DNA of 64,000 nucleotides. Origin: Rhizobium jaguaris (GTDB lineage Bacteria; Pseudomonadota; Alphaproteobacteria; Rhizobiales; Rhizobiaceae). The stretch covers positions 1,541,501-1,605,500 of the forward strand of contig NZ_CP032694.1 of assembly GCF_003627755.1 (NCBI RefSeq), written 5' to 3'. Positions 1 to 9,592 of this stretch are shown here, one piece after another; positions within the stretch are counted from its first letter, which is position 1, and each line of letters starts with the position of its first letter. The notes beneath the pieces are model-generated. The model saw only the letters and a program-made list of their open reading frames with translations. It was not told where the DNA came from and made no database searches. Made by a program: the position numbers and the translations under genes.

Positions 1-57
1 GTCAATATTGTTTCCGTTTTTTCATCGTCATTGCGTGGAATTTGCGACCAGCTTTTT

Positions 58-2100
58 TTATTTCGCGGCGTCCTCGTGAAAATGGTTGTAGACCTGCCGC
101 GCCACGGCTTCCGATATGCCCTCGACGGCCATCAGGTCGGATAGTGCCGCGCGAGACACGGCCTTGGCGGTGCCGAAATGTTGCAGCAGCGCCCGCTTGC
201 GCGAAGGACCGATGCCGCCGATCTCGTCCAGCGGGTTCTTCACCATCTCTTTTTTGCGGCGCGCCCGGTGCGAGCCGATGGCGAAACGATGCGCCTCGTC
301 GCGCATGCGCTGGATGAAGTAGAGCACGGGATCGCGGGGCGGCAGGGTGAAGCTCTCGCGGGCGGGCGCAAAAAAGCGTTCGCGTCCGGCATCACGGTCG
401 ACACCCTTGGCGACGCCGATGGCAATGACGCTGTCGGTAATTCCCAGCTCTTCGAGGATGGCGCGCACCGCGGTCATCTGCCCTTGACCGCCATCGATGA
501 GGATGACGTCCGGCCAGGCGGGGAAGGGCTGATCCGCAGCGTCAACGGTCGCGGTCTCCGCGTCGAGGCTCCGATCGGGCTTTCCCTCCTCCTTCAGAAG
601 GCGGGAGAAGCGCCGTGTCATGACTTCGCGCATCATGCCGAAATCGTCGCCGGGCGTGATGTCGGTCGATTTGATGTTGAACTTGCGGTACTGGCCTTTG
701 ACGAACCCTTCCGGCCCGGCCACCACCATGCCACCGACCGCATTCGTGCCCATGATATGCGAGTTGTCATAGATCTCGATGCGCTGCGGCACGTAGGGAA
801 GCTGGAATGTCTCCTTGAAGCCTTCGAGCAGCCGCGATTGCGAGGCGGTCTCGGCGAGCTTGCGACCATGCGCTTCGCGGGCATTGGCGACGACATGATC
901 GACCAGATCGCGTTTCTCGCCGCGCTGCGGCACCAGGATCGTGACCTTGTGGCCCGCCTTTTCACTCAGCGCGGCCGCCAGCAGCTCGATCTCCTCGACC
1001 GTCTCCGACAGCAGGATCTGCCGCGGCACGGGCTTGTCGTCATAGAACTGCGCGAGGAAGGCATTCAGCACCTCGGCGCCGGAAAGCGACGGATCGGCTT
1101 TCGGGAAATAGGCGCGGTTCCCCCAGTTCTGGCCGGTGCGGAAGAAAAACACCTGGATGCAGGAGATGCCGCCTTCGTGATGGATGGCGAAGACATCCGC
1201 TTCCTCGACGCCAGCGGGGTTGATGCCCTGGTGGCTCTGCACATGCGACAACGCCGCCAATCGGTCGCGATAGATGGCGGCGCGCTCGAAATCGAGGTCT
1301 TCGGCGGCGGCGTTCATTGCCTCCGCCATGTGCGCCTTGACGTTCTGGCTCTTGCCGGAAAGGAAGTCCTTCGCCTCCTGCACCAGCTCGGCATAGCCTT
1401 CATCACTGATCTCGCGAGTGCAGGGCCCCGAGCAGCGCTTGATCTGATAGAGCAGGCAGGGCCGGGTGCGTGTTTCGAAAACGCTGTCGGTGCAGGTCCG
1501 GATCAGGAAGGCGCGCTGCAGCGAATTGATCGTGCGGCCGACGGCACCGGCCGAGGCGAAAGGACCGAAATAATCACCCTTGCGGGCGCGCGCGCCGCGA
1601 TGCTTGAAGATCGCAGGCGCGCGATGATCGCCGGTAATGAGAATGTAGGGAAAGGATTTGTCGTCCCGCAGCAATACGTTGAAGCGCGGCCGTAAGCGCT
1701 TGATCAGATTCGCTTCCAGCAGCAGCGCTTCGGTTTCGGTGCGGGTTGTGACGAACTCCATATTGGCGGTTTCGCGCACCATGCGGGCGATGCGGTTGGA
1801 ATGCACACGGCCCATCGCATAATTGGCGACACGCTTCTTCAGGCTGCGTGCCTTGCCCACATAGAGCACGTCGCCGTCTTCGTTGAACATGCGGTAGACG
1901 CCGGGATTGTTCGGCAGGCGTTTGACGAATTCCGCGATCAGCTCGGCGCCCCGAAGGCCGGTTTCGTTCTTGCCGCCTTCGTTCCAGTCGACGGGCGCGA
2001 CAGGGGAGGCGCCGGCATCGCCTTCCACCTCGATGTCGTCTTCAATGTCCTCTGATTCGTCATAGAGAATGCCGCCGTCGGGCAGCTTTCGTCCGTTCAT
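58..2100 (-). CDS. uvrC: UvrABC excinuclease subunit C
   Basis: UvrC makes the 3' and 5' incisions around bulky DNA lesions after UvrA and UvrB have found them. The 680-residue protein has the family layout: a GIY-YIG nuclease near residues 62-95 (GVYRMF then [13 protein letters not shown]), a UvrB-binding UVR motif near 255-290 ([12 protein letters not shown]), an RNase H-like second nuclease domain in the second half, and C-terminal helix-hairpin-helix motifs ([18 protein letters not shown]). An acidic N-terminal extension of about 50 residues precedes the GIY-YIG domain, as in other rhizobial UvrC proteins. The ATG overlaps the stop of the upstream SDR gene by four bases, so the two are translationally coupled. 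The stop lies 57 bases from the window edge. Confidence 0.97.
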   Translation of the reverse strand: MNGRKLPDGGILYDESEDIEDDIEVEGDAGASPVAPVDWNEGGKNETGLRGAELIAEFVKRLPNNPGVYRMFNEDGDVLYVGKARSLKKRVANYAMGRVHSNRIARMVRETANMEFVTTRTETEALLLEANLIKRLRPRFNVLLRDDKSFPYILITGDHRAPAIFKHRGARARKGDYFGPFASAGAVGRTINSLQRAFLIRTCTDSVFETRTRPCLLYQIKRCSGPCTREISDEGYAELVQEAKDFLSGKSQNVKAHMAEAMNAAAEDLDFERAAIYRDRLAALSHVQSHQGINPAGVEEADVFAIHHEGGISCIQVFFFRTGQNWGNRAYFPKADPSLSGAEVLNAFLAQFYDDKPVPRQILLSETVEEIELLAAALSEKAGHKVTILVPQRGEKRDLVDHVVANAREAHGRKLAETASQSRLLEGFKETFQLPYVPQRIEIYDNSHIMGTNAVGGMVVAGPEGFVKGQYRKFNIKSTDITPGDDFGMMREVMTRRFSRLLKEEGKPDRSLDAETATVDAADQPFPAWPDVILIDGGQGQMTAVRAILEELGITDSVIAIGVAKGVDRDAGRERFFAPARESFTLPPRDPVLYFIQRMRDEAHRFAIGSHRARRKKEMVKNPLDEIGGIGPSRKRALLQHFGTAKAVSRAALSDLMAVEGISEAVARQVYNHFHEDAAK

Positions 2101-2864
2101 TCCATGCTCTCCGACACATCGGGCGTTTCCCAGGCAAGATGCTGGCCGCCATCGAGCGCTATCATTTGGCCCGTGATCGAAGGCGTGTCAAAAAGAAAGC
2201 GGATGGTACGGCCGAATTCCTCGAGCCCGGGCGCGGCCTTCAATATGAGCCCATCGATCTGCGCCTGGAAGTCCTCTTCCGTCTGGCGGACGCTGCGCAC
2301 CGTCGGACCGGGTCCGATAGCGTTGACGCGGATACGTGGCGCAAAGCTCTGCGCCATCGTCTGCGTAGCCGTCCACAGAGCAGCCTTCGACAGTGTGTAG
2401 GAATAGAAGCGCGGGTTCAGCGCCCACACGCGCTGGTCGACCATATTGACGATCAGCCCCGGCACACCCCGTGGAAGTTGTCGCGCGAAATCCGCTGCAA
2501 GAATCGAAGGCGCGCGGACATGCACGGCGAAGTGCGCGTCGAAGGCTTCGGCGTCGAAACGGTCGGCAGAATCACCCTGGAAAATGGAGGCATTGTTGAC
2601 CAGCAGATCCAGCGGCCCAAGCTCCGCAACGGCCCTTTCGATCAGCGTCGATGTCTCTGCGGAATTTTGCAGGTCGGCCTTGATCGCAATCGCCTTTCTG
2701 CCCTGCTGCCGCAATTTCGCCACAAGCTCGGTCGCTTCGGCGAGTGACTGATTGGCATGCAGCGCGACCGCAAAGCCATTAGCCGACAAATCCTCTGCGA
2801 TCGCGCGGCCTATTCTTTTCGATGCACCCGTTATCAGCGCGGTGCGTAGTTTTTCCTGGCTCAA
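2097..2864 (-). CDS. SDR oxidoreductase, pteridine reductase/FolM-like
   Basis: A 255-residue classical short-chain dehydrogenase. The nucleotide-binding motif reads TGASKRIG near residue 13, followed by NNAS and the YTLSK catalytic Tyr/Lys pair. Where most SDRs have the catalytic serine, this protein has Asp in NMVDQRVW. Together with the KR in the glycine motif, this resembles pteridine reductase 1 and dihydromonapterin reductase FolM. The sequence therefore suggests NADPH-dependent reduction of a pterin or dihydrofolate, but the substrate is inferred. It is the first gene of a two-gene unit with uvrC (four-base ATGA overlap). Alternative: a generic SDR of other substrate. Confidence 0.85.
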   Translation of the reverse strand: MSQEKLRTALITGASKRIGRAIAEDLSANGFAVALHANQSLAEATELVAKLRQQGRKAIAIKADLQNSAETSTLIERAVAELGPLDLLVNNASIFQGDSADRFDAEAFDAHFAVHVRAPSILAADFARQLPRGVPGLIVNMVDQRVWALNPRFYSYTLSKAALWTATQTMAQSFAPRIRVNAIGPGPTVRSVRQTEEDFQAQIDGLILKAAPGLEEFGRTIRFLFDTPSITGQMIALDGGQHLAWETPDVSESME

Positions 2865-3228
2865 GATGCTGCCTTTTCGTCGCCATTACCCAACTAGAGC
2901 TCATATAGGGCGCCGATACACCATATGAAAAGGTGCTTCTGCAGGGCGAAATAGCGCTAATGACCTATGTAAAACTTAAGTTATATTTCGACATAAATAA
3001 GTATATGTTCTTTAATTAGTCATTAGGGTTAACAATTCGTCTGTTGCACTCAAGCAACATCGAAATTCAGCCACCTCTGTGCCACAATGATATCATATTT
3101 TAGCTCTTTGAATTCCTCAATTGCATTCCAATTTCAGTGTCGATCCGGGAGGGACATCTAGTAATTGCTCGTGGTGCTTCGAAGTCGAGGACAGTAAACG
3201 AAGAACACGGGACTGAAAGGAGAAAAGT
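2865..3228. promoter_or_regulatory. AT-rich intergenic region upstream of the outer membrane protein gene
   Basis: A 364-base divergent intergenic stretch, much richer in A+T than its surroundings, especially 2960-3130. It must hold the promoters for the SDR-uvrC unit and the Omp gene. At 3012-3026 the pattern TTAA-N7-TTAG, followed by GTTAAC at 3028-3033, resembles a CtrA-type site (TTAA-N7-TTAA). A short hairpin (GTTGC/GCAAC) lies near 3042-3057. I see no ORF here. The CtrA assignment is a guess from the motif alone. Confidence 0.3.
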
Positions 3229-3861
3229 ATGCGTACTCTTATTGCGACCCTCATGGTCTCTGGTTTCGCTCTCGGGGGCTTCACCGCGGCTCATGCAGCC
3301 GATGCTGTGGAGCAGGTTCCGCAGCCGCCCGTTGCCCAGGAGGCTCCGCCGGCTATTAACAACTGGTCGGGCTTCTACATCGGTGGCACCGGCAGCTACA
3401 ACATGGGCCATTTCAACCACAACGGTAACTCCTATGCTTGGGGTGGCTCGGCCTTCACCGGCTACAACTGGCAGCAGGGCCAGATCGTATATGGCGTTGA
3501 AGGTGACCTCGGCTATGCCGACTCCGAAGCGACCCGCAATGGCCTGACCGCCAAGAACGGCGTAAACGGCTCGGTTCGCGGCCGTATCGGTTACGACTTC
3601 AACCCGTTCATGCTGTACGGCACGGCTGGTCTGGCAATCGGCCAGAACAAGCTCGAGGACGCTACCTCGTCTGAAAGCAAGACGGCTGTCGGCTACACGG
3701 TCGGTGCCGGTGCTGAAACGTTCATTACCAACAACATTACGGCTCGTCTCGAATATCGCTTTACCGACTACGGTCGTAAGGATTTCCACCTCGACTCCGG
3801 CAGCTTCTCGCGTGGCTACGACGAGAACAGCGTCAAGGTCGGTATCGGCGTCAAGTTCTGA
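3229..3861 (+). CDS. Omp25/Omp31-like outer membrane beta-barrel protein
   Basis: A 210-residue exported protein. Residues 1-23 form a signal peptide ending AHA|ADA. The mature part has the NWSGFYIGG start seen in the rhizobial and Brucella Omp25/Omp31 family, then alternating short strands, a GYNWQQGQ strand and a C-terminal aromatic residue (GIGVKF), as expected of a barrel inserted by the BAM machinery. A strong ribosome site (AAGGAG) lies just before the ATG. It stands alone, with a long AT-rich leader and a strong terminator 24 bases after the stop, which suggests an abundant monocistronic transcript. Exact role (surface structure, membrane integrity) is inferred from the family. Confidence 0.9.
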   Translation: MRTLIATLMVSGFALGGFTAAHAADAVEQVPQPPVAQEAPPAINNWSGFYIGGTGSYNMGHFNHNGNSYAWGGSAFTGYNWQQGQIVYGVEGDLGYADSEATRNGLTAKNGVNGSVRGRIGYDFNPFMLYGTAGLAIGQNKLEDATSSESKTAVGYTVGAGAETFITNNITARLEYRFTDYGRKDFHLDSGSFSRGYDENSVKVGIGVKF

Positions 3862-3884
3862 TAATTTGATGGCATAATCTGACG

Positions 3885-3914
3885 AAAAAGCCGGGGTTCG
3901 CGCCCCGGCTTTTT
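3885..3914 (+). terminator. Rho-independent terminator after the Omp gene
   Basis: Inverted repeat AAAAAGCCGGGG (3885-3896) and CCCCGGCTTTTT (3903-3914) with a 6-base loop, 12 perfect pairs ending in a T run. The A run on the other side lets it also serve the convergent SDR gene that ends at 3936. Confidence 0.9.
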
Positions 3915-3935
3915 CCGTTTCATGGTTCTGAATAT

Positions 3936-4778
3936 TTATCCGGCGTCTCTCGGGAAGTCCGTGGAGGCGGCCAGTTCACGCCAGTCGGCCAGTTCTTTGG
4001 CGACATACTCGTTCTTCGCCTCGATCGCGCCGATCGTATCGGTGCCGAATGGCATGCGTAGCGGCGGATTGGCCGAATGTGCAAGCGTGATCATAGACTT
4101 TGCAAGCCGTGCCGGATCGCCGGGCTGGCCGTGGTTGTGACCGGCTGCGAAATCGCGCATGGCGCCGGCAGGGGTGTCCTTGTAGTCGGCAATCGAACTC
4201 GGGCTGACGGCGAGCGAGCTTTCGTCAAGGAAGTCGGTCCGGAAGAAGCCGGGTTCGACGACGGTGACTTTGATGCCGAGCGGCTGCAGTTCCGCCGCCA
4301 TTGCTTCGGAGAGGCCTTCGACTGCGAACTTCGTCGAAGAATAGATGCCCCAACCGGCAAAGCTCTGATAGCCACCGACCGAGGACATGTTGATCACATG
4401 ACCGGAACGCTGCCGGCGCATATGCGGCAGCACGGCGCGAGTGACCTTCAGCAGGCCGAAGACGTTCGTCGCATAGAGCTTCTCGATTTCCTCGGCGGTT
4501 GCCTCTTCCACTGCACCTAGCAGCCCGTAGCCGGCGTTGTTGAGAAGAATGTCGATCTTGCCGAAGCGCTTGACGGCTTCCGCGGCAGCTTCATGGGCCT
4601 GCGCCTCGTTCGAAACGTCGAGGGCGACGGGCAGGAGGTTCGGATGGTTGCCGAAGTTCTCGGCCAGCCCGGCAGGATTGCGGGCCGTGGCGACAACGCC
4701 GTCGCCAGCATTGAGAGCTTCTTGAGCGATGAGGGCGCCGAAGCCGCGGGATGCACCCGTGATGAACCAAACGCGCAT
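3936..4778 (-). CDS. SDR family NAD(P)-dependent oxidoreductase
   Basis: A 280-residue classical SDR: TGASRGFG near residue 8, NNAGYG near 85, catalytic Ser in INMSSVGG and YSSTKFA with the Tyr/Lys pair. The length and the PGFFRTDFLD region resemble the broad group of retinol-dehydrogenase-like or oxidoreductase-annotated SDRs common in rhizobia. The substrate cannot be read from the sequence. It is divergent from a LysR regulator 123 bases away, the usual arrangement when the regulator controls its neighbour. Confidence 0.88.
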   Translation of the reverse strand: MRVWFITGASRGFGALIAQEALNAGDGVVATARNPAGLAENFGNHPNLLPVALDVSNEAQAHEAAAEAVKRFGKIDILLNNAGYGLLGAVEEATAEEIEKLYATNVFGLLKVTRAVLPHMRRQRSGHVINMSSVGGYQSFAGWGIYSSTKFAVEGLSEAMAAELQPLGIKVTVVEPGFFRTDFLDESSLAVSPSSIADYKDTPAGAMRDFAAGHNHGQPGDPARLAKSMITLAHSANPPLRMPFGTDTIGAIEAKNEYVAKELADWRELAASTDFPRDAG

Positions 4779-4901
4779 GACTTTCTCCTTCGTGGGTTTG
4801 CAATTCCGTGGGTGGAATTGGCTTGCAGGAGAAAGGTAGCTTGATGGCTTCGTTGAGATAATCTACTTTTTCCTCCATGAAGTACTGAGAAAATCTCATC
4901 A

Positions 4902-5804
4902 ATGCGACGCATCCGTTCGACCGATCTGGCGATCTTCCTGGCCATTGCCCAACACCGCAGCTTCCGCAAGGCCGCGGTAGAGCTCGGTGTGACGGCTTCC
5001 GCGCTCAGTCATTCGCTGCGGGCGATCGAGGAACGTCTGGACGTGCGGCTGGTCAATCGCACCACCCGCGGCGTCGGGTTGACGGAGGCCGGCGAGCGCC
5101 TGTTCGAGCGCATCCGCCCGGCTTTCCTCGATATCGACGATGCGCTCGAGGATCTCGATAAATTCCGCAGCCAGCCCTACGGCAAACTGCGCATCAATAC
5201 GCCGCGCCCCGCCACCAAGATGGTGTTGCTGCCGATCGTGTCACGGTTCTTGAAGGCTTATCCGGCGGTCGAAATGGAGATCGTGGTGGACGATGGGCTG
5301 GTGGATATGGTCTCCGGCGGCTTCGACGCCGGCATCCGGTTCGGAGAAAGCATCGCCGCCGATATGATAGCCATCGCCATCGGTCCTCGTCAGCGGACGG
5401 CGATCGTCGGCTCGCCCGAACATTTTCAACGTTTCCCCAAACCGGTCACGCCGCATGATCTGAAAGATCATCCCTGCATCCGCTACCGTTTCCCGAGCGG
5501 CACCTATTATCGCTGGGAATTCGAACGCGGTGGCATCGAGCTGGAGATTGAGGTACAAGGGCCGCTGACGCTCGGCGATCATGAGATGATGTTCGACGCC
5601 GCCGTCAACGGCTCCGGTCTTGCTTTCATGTTCGAGGATCTCGTGCTGCCGGCTTTGCAGGACGGCCGGCTGATCCGCGTGCTGGAAGACTGGTGCCCCT
5701 ATTATCCCGGCTTCTTCCTCTATTATCCGAGCCGCCGGCAGTTGCCGACGGCCTTGCGCGCCTTTGTCGATTTCGTGAAGAGCGACAGTGTCCGCCAGAG
5801 CTAA
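4902..5804 (+). CDS. LysR family transcriptional regulator
   Basis: A 300-residue LysR regulator. The N-terminal winged helix-turn-helix covers about residues 5-65 (FLAIAQHRSFRKAAVELG, then TRGVGLTEAGERL). The C-terminal half is the periplasmic-binding-like effector domain. It is transcribed away from the SDR at 3936-4778 and probably regulates it; the inducer is unknown. The last two bases of its TAA stop coincide with the left end of a RIME-like repeat. Confidence 0.92.
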   Translation: MRRIRSTDLAIFLAIAQHRSFRKAAVELGVTASALSHSLRAIEERLDVRLVNRTTRGVGLTEAGERLFERIRPAFLDIDDALEDLDKFRSQPYGKLRINTPRPATKMVLLPIVSRFLKAYPAVEMEIVVDDGLVDMVSGGFDAGIRFGESIAADMIAIAIGPRQRTAIVGSPEHFQRFPKPVTPHDLKDHPCIRYRFPSGTYYRWEFERGGIELEIEVQGPLTLGDHEMMFDAAVNGSGLAFMFEDLVLPALQDGRLIRVLEDWCPYYPGFFLYYPSRRQLPTALRAFVDFVKSDSVRQS

Positions 5805-5909
5805 AGCATGTCGCGCAAAAGTGGGCAGCGGTTTTGCGATAACGACATGCGCAAAATCAAAGACCTAAAGCGCAAGGAGCGAATCTGAAAGATTGCGATG
5901 CGCTTTAGG
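5803..5909. repeat. RIME-like intergenic element (two palindromes)
   Basis: About 107 bases made of two successive palindromes. The first pairs GCATGTCG (5806-5813) with CGACATGC (5843-5850), with an inner stem CGCAAAA/TTTTGCG. The second pairs CCTAAAGCGC (5864-5873) with GCGCTTTAGG (5900-5909). Length and architecture match the Rhizobium-specific intergenic mosaic element RIME1, described as about 108 bp with two large palindromes. The match to RIME1 is from memory of the architecture, not from an alignment. Both flanking genes end inside or at its edge. Confidence 0.75.
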
Positions 5910-6504
5910 CCTGCCGCGGCTTCATCGCCTGATAATCCGGAAAATGCTTCTCGAACTTGCGTGCCCAATCGATCAAGTCAGCATGATCCGCTTCCCACTG
6001 TCCTTCGAAGCGCAGTTGCAGATAGCCCAGCATGGATGCGAGTGCGAAATGCCCGCCGTGCAACTTCTTGCCGATCTTCGGCGGTTCGGCGTTGAGATGG
6101 GTCAGTGTGCGGCTCACCTTCGTCCACTGCCGGTCGATCCAGGGCTGATGCTGCTTCTCCTGATCGCGGAAACGCCGTTCGTAGACGATCGACAAGAGGC
6201 ACTCGTTGGTGCCGTCGCATAGCGCTTCCAGCACTTCGGCCTCGGTGCGCTTGCCGTCCTTGGCCGGATAAAGCTTCTTGCCCTTCAGCCGATGGAAATG
6301 ATGCATGATCGCGCGGCTGTCGAAAATGGCTTCACCGTCGTCGGTCAGCAGCGTCGGGATCTTGCCGAGTGGATTGTTATCGATCAGCACGGCCGGACCG
6401 GCATTGGTATCGACATGAATTTCGTTAAGCTCGATGCCGAGATGGCGCGCTGCCATCCGTACCTTGCTGGAGAAGGGGGAAGCGGGTGCGCAGAGAAGTC
6501 TCAT
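5905..6504 (-). CDS. glutathione S-transferase family protein
   Basis: About 199 residues. An N-terminal thioredoxin-like domain begins MRLLCAPASPFSSKVRM and contains the cis-Pro region GKIPTLL and the glutathione-binding acidic pair in EAIFDSRAI. A helical C-terminal domain follows. I chose the ATG at 6504 because it has AGGTGA eight bases upstream and gives the normal GST start; a start 14 codons further upstream would overlap rlmJ. Likely a cytosolic detoxification enzyme, substrate unknown. The stop codon lies within the RIME-like repeat. Confidence 0.88.
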   Translation of the reverse strand: MRLLCAPASPFSSKVRMAARHLGIELNEIHVDTNAGPAVLIDNNPLGKIPTLLTDDGEAIFDSRAIMHHFHRLKGKKLYPAKDGKRTEAEVLEALCDGTNECLLSIVYERRFRDQEKQHQPWIDRQWTKVSRTLTHLNAEPPKIGKKLHGGHFALASMLGYLQLRFEGQWEADHADLIDWARKFEKHFPDYQAMKPRQA

Positions 6505-6535
6505 GGAATCACCTATGCGATGTGCGAAAGAAATA

Positions 6536-7387
6536 TCAGTGCTCACCGCGCAGCCAGAAGGCGCGCTGCGAGGCGAAACGGTCCTGCGCCAGCATATCCT
6601 TCAGGGCCGGCAGCAAGGCATGCAGCTCGTCCTTCAGCGTAAATGGCGGGTTGACAATGATGAGGCCGGAGCCGGTCAGACCGGTGAAGCCGCGATCGCT
6701 TTTGACCGCCAGCTCGGCGCAAAGCATTTTCGGAATCTCCAAAGCCTGCAATGCCTCGTGAAAGGCCTGGAGCGGCGCATCCTTCTTGAGCGGATACCAG
6801 AGGCAATAGGTTCCGCCGGGGAAACGGCGCCAGGCTTTCGCAAGGCCGTCTGCCAGCCGCTCATATTCGCCGTCTTCCTCGAAAGGCGGATCGACCAGGA
6901 CGATGCCACGCTTCTCCTTCGGGGGCAGATGCGCGCCGAGCGCCAGCCAGCCGTCAAGTTCGGTGATGCGCGCATGGTGATCGCCCTCGAACAACCGATG
7001 CAGCCGCTGGAAATCTTCCGGATGCAGCTCCATCGCCGATAGCCGGTCCTGTGGACGAAACAGCATGCGTGCGAGCTTCGGCGAGCCGGGGTAGAACCGC
7101 AGGCCGCCTTCGGGGTTGAGTTCGCGGACGGCGGTCAGATAGGGCTCAAGCAAATCCGCCACTTGCGGCACGAGCTCTGCTTCCAGCAGCCGGCCGATCC
7201 CGTCTCGCCATTCGCCGGTCTTCTGCGCCTCCTCCGAAGAGAGATCGTAAAGGCCGATGCCGGCATGGGTATCGAGAACGCGGAAGGCCTTGTCCTTGTT
7301 CTGCATGTAGCGGACGAGACGGGCAAGCACCGCGTGCTTCAGCACATCGGCGAAATTGCCCGCGTGGTAGATATGCCGATAGTTCAT
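6536..7387 (-). CDS. rlmJ: 23S rRNA (adenine(2030)-N6)-methyltransferase
   Basis: A 283-residue protein of the RlmJ (formerly YhiR) family, which methylates A2030 of 23S rRNA using S-adenosylmethionine. It starts with the family signature NYRHIYHAGNFADVLKH, followed by the SAM-binding motif VLDTHAGIGLYDL and the catalytic-type motif GIVLVDPPFEE (DPPF). The start at 7387 gives the conserved N-terminus; an in-frame ATG six codons upstream (7405) is possible, and neither has a strong ribosome site. It is close upstream of, and co-directional with, the GST gene. Confidence 0.93.
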   Translation of the reverse strand: MNYRHIYHAGNFADVLKHAVLARLVRYMQNKDKAFRVLDTHAGIGLYDLSSEEAQKTGEWRDGIGRLLEAELVPQVADLLEPYLTAVRELNPEGGLRFYPGSPKLARMLFRPQDRLSAMELHPEDFQRLHRLFEGDHHARITELDGWLALGAHLPPKEKRGIVLVDPPFEEDGEYERLADGLAKAWRRFPGGTYCLWYPLKKDAPLQAFHEALQALEIPKMLCAELAVKSDRGFTGLTGSGLIIVNPPFTLKDELHALLPALKDMLAQDRFASQRAFWLRGEH

Positions 7388-7468
7388 TGTCGGTGAAGTC
7401 CGCATGAATTGTTGCGATGGGCCAGATTATGCCTTTTGGCCGGACAAGGCATGAAATATACAAACGCC

Positions 7469-9592
7469 ATGAACATTGCGACCCCTATTCACGCCAAATC
7501 CCGTATCGGCCACACCGCCTGTCCACACGACTGTCCCTCCACCTGCGCGCTAGAGATCGATTTGACGGAGGATGGCAAGATCGGCCGCGTGCGCGGCGCC
7601 AACGACCATTCCTACACGTCGGGCGTCATTTGCGCCAAGGTCGCCCGCTATGCGGAGCGGCTTTACCATCCGGATCGGTTGATGCAGCCGCTGCGCCGCG
7701 CCGGTGCCAAGGGCGAGGGGCGCTGGCAGCAGATCTCTTGGGATGACGCGCTGGACGAGATCGCCAATGCCTTCATCAAAGCCGAGGCCAAGGACGGCAG
7801 CGAAGCGATCTGGCCCTATTTTTACGCCGGTACCATGGGCTGGGTGCAGCGCGATTCCATCGAGCGGCTGCGCCATGCAAAGCGCTACTCGGGCTTCTTC
7901 TCCTCGATTTGCACCAACCCCGCCTGGACCGGTTTCACTATGGCAACGGGTGTGCTGCGCGGTCCCGATCCGCACGAGATGGGCCGCACCGATTGTGTGG
8001 TCATCTGGGGCACCAACGCGGTTGCCACCCAGGTCAACGTGATGACCCATGCGGTGAAGTCGCGCAAGGAGCGCGGCGCCAAGATCGTCGTCATCGACGT
8101 CTACGACAATCCGACGATGAAACAGGCCGACCTGGCGCTGATCGTCAAGCCCGGAACGGATGCGGCCCTTGCCTGCGCGGTCATGCACATCGCCTTCCGC
8201 GACAGCTATGCCGATCGCACTTATATGGCGAAATATGCCGACGACCCCGCCGGCCTTGAGCAGCATTTGAAGACGAAAACGCCGGAATGGGCGGCTGCGA
8301 TCACCGGCCTGTCCGTCGATGAGATCGAGGCCTTCGCCAAGCTCGTCGGCACGACGAAGAAGACCTATTTTCGCCTCGGCTACGGCTTCACCCGCCAGCG
8401 CAACGGTGCGGTCGCCATGCACGCGGCAGCCTCGGTCGCCACCGTGCTCGGTTCCTGGCAGTATGAAGGCGGCGGCGCCTTCCATTCCAACAGCGATATC
8501 TTCCGCATGGATGCGAGCGAACTGACCGGCCGGTCGATGAAGGACCCGGATATCCGCATGATCGACCAGTCGCAGATCGGCCGCGCGCTGACCGGCGACG
8601 CCGTCGCCTTGCGCCATCGCGGCCCGGTGACGGCCATGCTGATCCAGAACACCAATCCTGTGAATATCGCGCCGGAACAGCGGCTAGTGAAGCGCGGCTT
8701 TGCCCGCAACGATCTCTTCGTCGCCGTGCACGAACAATTCATGACCGATACCGCCGAGATGGCCGATATCGTCATTCCCGCCACCATGTTCGTCGAGCAT
8801 GACGATATCTATCGCGCCGGCGGTCAGAACCATATCCTGCTTGGCCCAAAACTGGTCGAGCCGCCGCCGACGGTGCGCAGCAATCTCTTCGTGATCGAGG
8901 AACTGGCAAAGCGCCTCGGCGTTGCCGACAAGCCAGGTTTCGGATTTTCGGCCCGCGAGATGATCGACAGGGTTCTGGAGCGAAGCGGCCTGCCGGATTA
9001 CGATTATTTCCTCGAGCATAAATGGTTCGATCGCCAGCCGGCTTTCGAGGACGCGCATTTCCTCAACGGCTTCGCCCATCCCGACGGCAAGTTCCGCTTC
9101 CGTCCCGATTGGGTCAACCAGCCGGCTCCGAACCGGCCGCCAGCCGCTGTCGGCCTGCTCGGACCCCATGTTGCGTTACCGGAGTTTCCGGATCAGGTCG
9201 ACGTCATCGAGGTTGCCGATCCTGACCATCCGTTCCGGCTTGCCACATCGCCGTCGCGCAATTTCCTGAATTCGAGCTTTGCGGAAACGAAGACCTCGCG
9301 GCAGAAGGAAGGTCACCCAGAAGTAATGATCAATCCGGCGGACGCTGCGGCGTTGGACATCGCCCATGGCGATCTCGTTCAGCTCGGCAATCTCAGAGGC
9401 GATATCCGCATCCATGCGCGCATCACGACGGAGGTAAAGCCGGGCGTGCTGATCGCCGAAGGTCTGTGGCCGAACAAGGCGCATGTCGATGGAGAAGGCA
9501 TCAATGTTCTGACCGGCGCCGATCCCGTCGCGCCCTATGGCGGCGCGGCCGTTCACGATAACAAGGTTTGGCTGCGCAAGGATAAGGCATGA
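7469..9592 (+). CDS. molybdopterin-dependent oxidoreductase with [4Fe-4S] cluster
   Basis: A 707-residue member of the DMSO reductase/formate dehydrogenase superfamily. Cys18, Cys22, Cys26 and Cys55 form the N-terminal [4Fe-4S] motif (HTACPHDCPSTC then GVICAK). The central part carries the molybdopterin-binding region (VVIWGTNAV, IQNTNPVN) and the last 120 residues form the C-terminal dinucleotide-binding domain (TSPSRNFLNSSF). No signal peptide is seen, so it is probably cytoplasmic. No electron-transfer subunit lies nearby and the substrate is unknown. A start at 7451 is equally possible. It overlaps the Nudix gene by four bases. Confidence 0.9.
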   Translation: MNIATPIHAKSRIGHTACPHDCPSTCALEIDLTEDGKIGRVRGANDHSYTSGVICAKVARYAERLYHPDRLMQPLRRAGAKGEGRWQQISWDDALDEIANAFIKAEAKDGSEAIWPYFYAGTMGWVQRDSIERLRHAKRYSGFFSSICTNPAWTGFTMATGVLRGPDPHEMGRTDCVVIWGTNAVATQVNVMTHAVKSRKERGAKIVVIDVYDNPTMKQADLALIVKPGTDAALACAVMHIAFRDSYADRTYMAKYADDPAGLEQHLKTKTPEWAAAITGLSVDEIEAFAKLVGTTKKTYFRLGYGFTRQRNGAVAMHAAASVATVLGSWQYEGGGAFHSNSDIFRMDASELTGRSMKDPDIRMIDQSQIGRALTGDAVALRHRGPVTAMLIQNTNPVNIAPEQRLVKRGFARNDLFVAVHEQFMTDTAEMADIVIPATMFVEHDDIYRAGGQNHILLGPKLVEPPPTVRSNLFVIEELAKRLGVADKPGFGFSAREMIDRVLERSGLPDYDYFLEHKWFDRQPAFEDAHFLNGFAHPDGKFRFRPDWVNQPAPNRPPAAVGLLGPHVALPEFPDQVDVIEVADPDHPFRLATSPSRNFLNSSFAETKTSRQKEGHPEVMINPADAAALDIAHGDLVQLGNLRGDIRIHARITTEVKPGVLIAEGLWPNKAHVDGEGINVLTGADPVAPYGGAAVHDNKVWLRKDKA

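Noticed and set aside
178..1695. A 505-codon open frame antisense to uvrC, and similar long antisense frames at 15480-17240, 25887-27404, 32751-34313 and 44317-46047
   Set aside because: They lie wholly opposite well-conserved genes, have no ribosome site or recognisable domain, and arise from GC-rich third codon positions.
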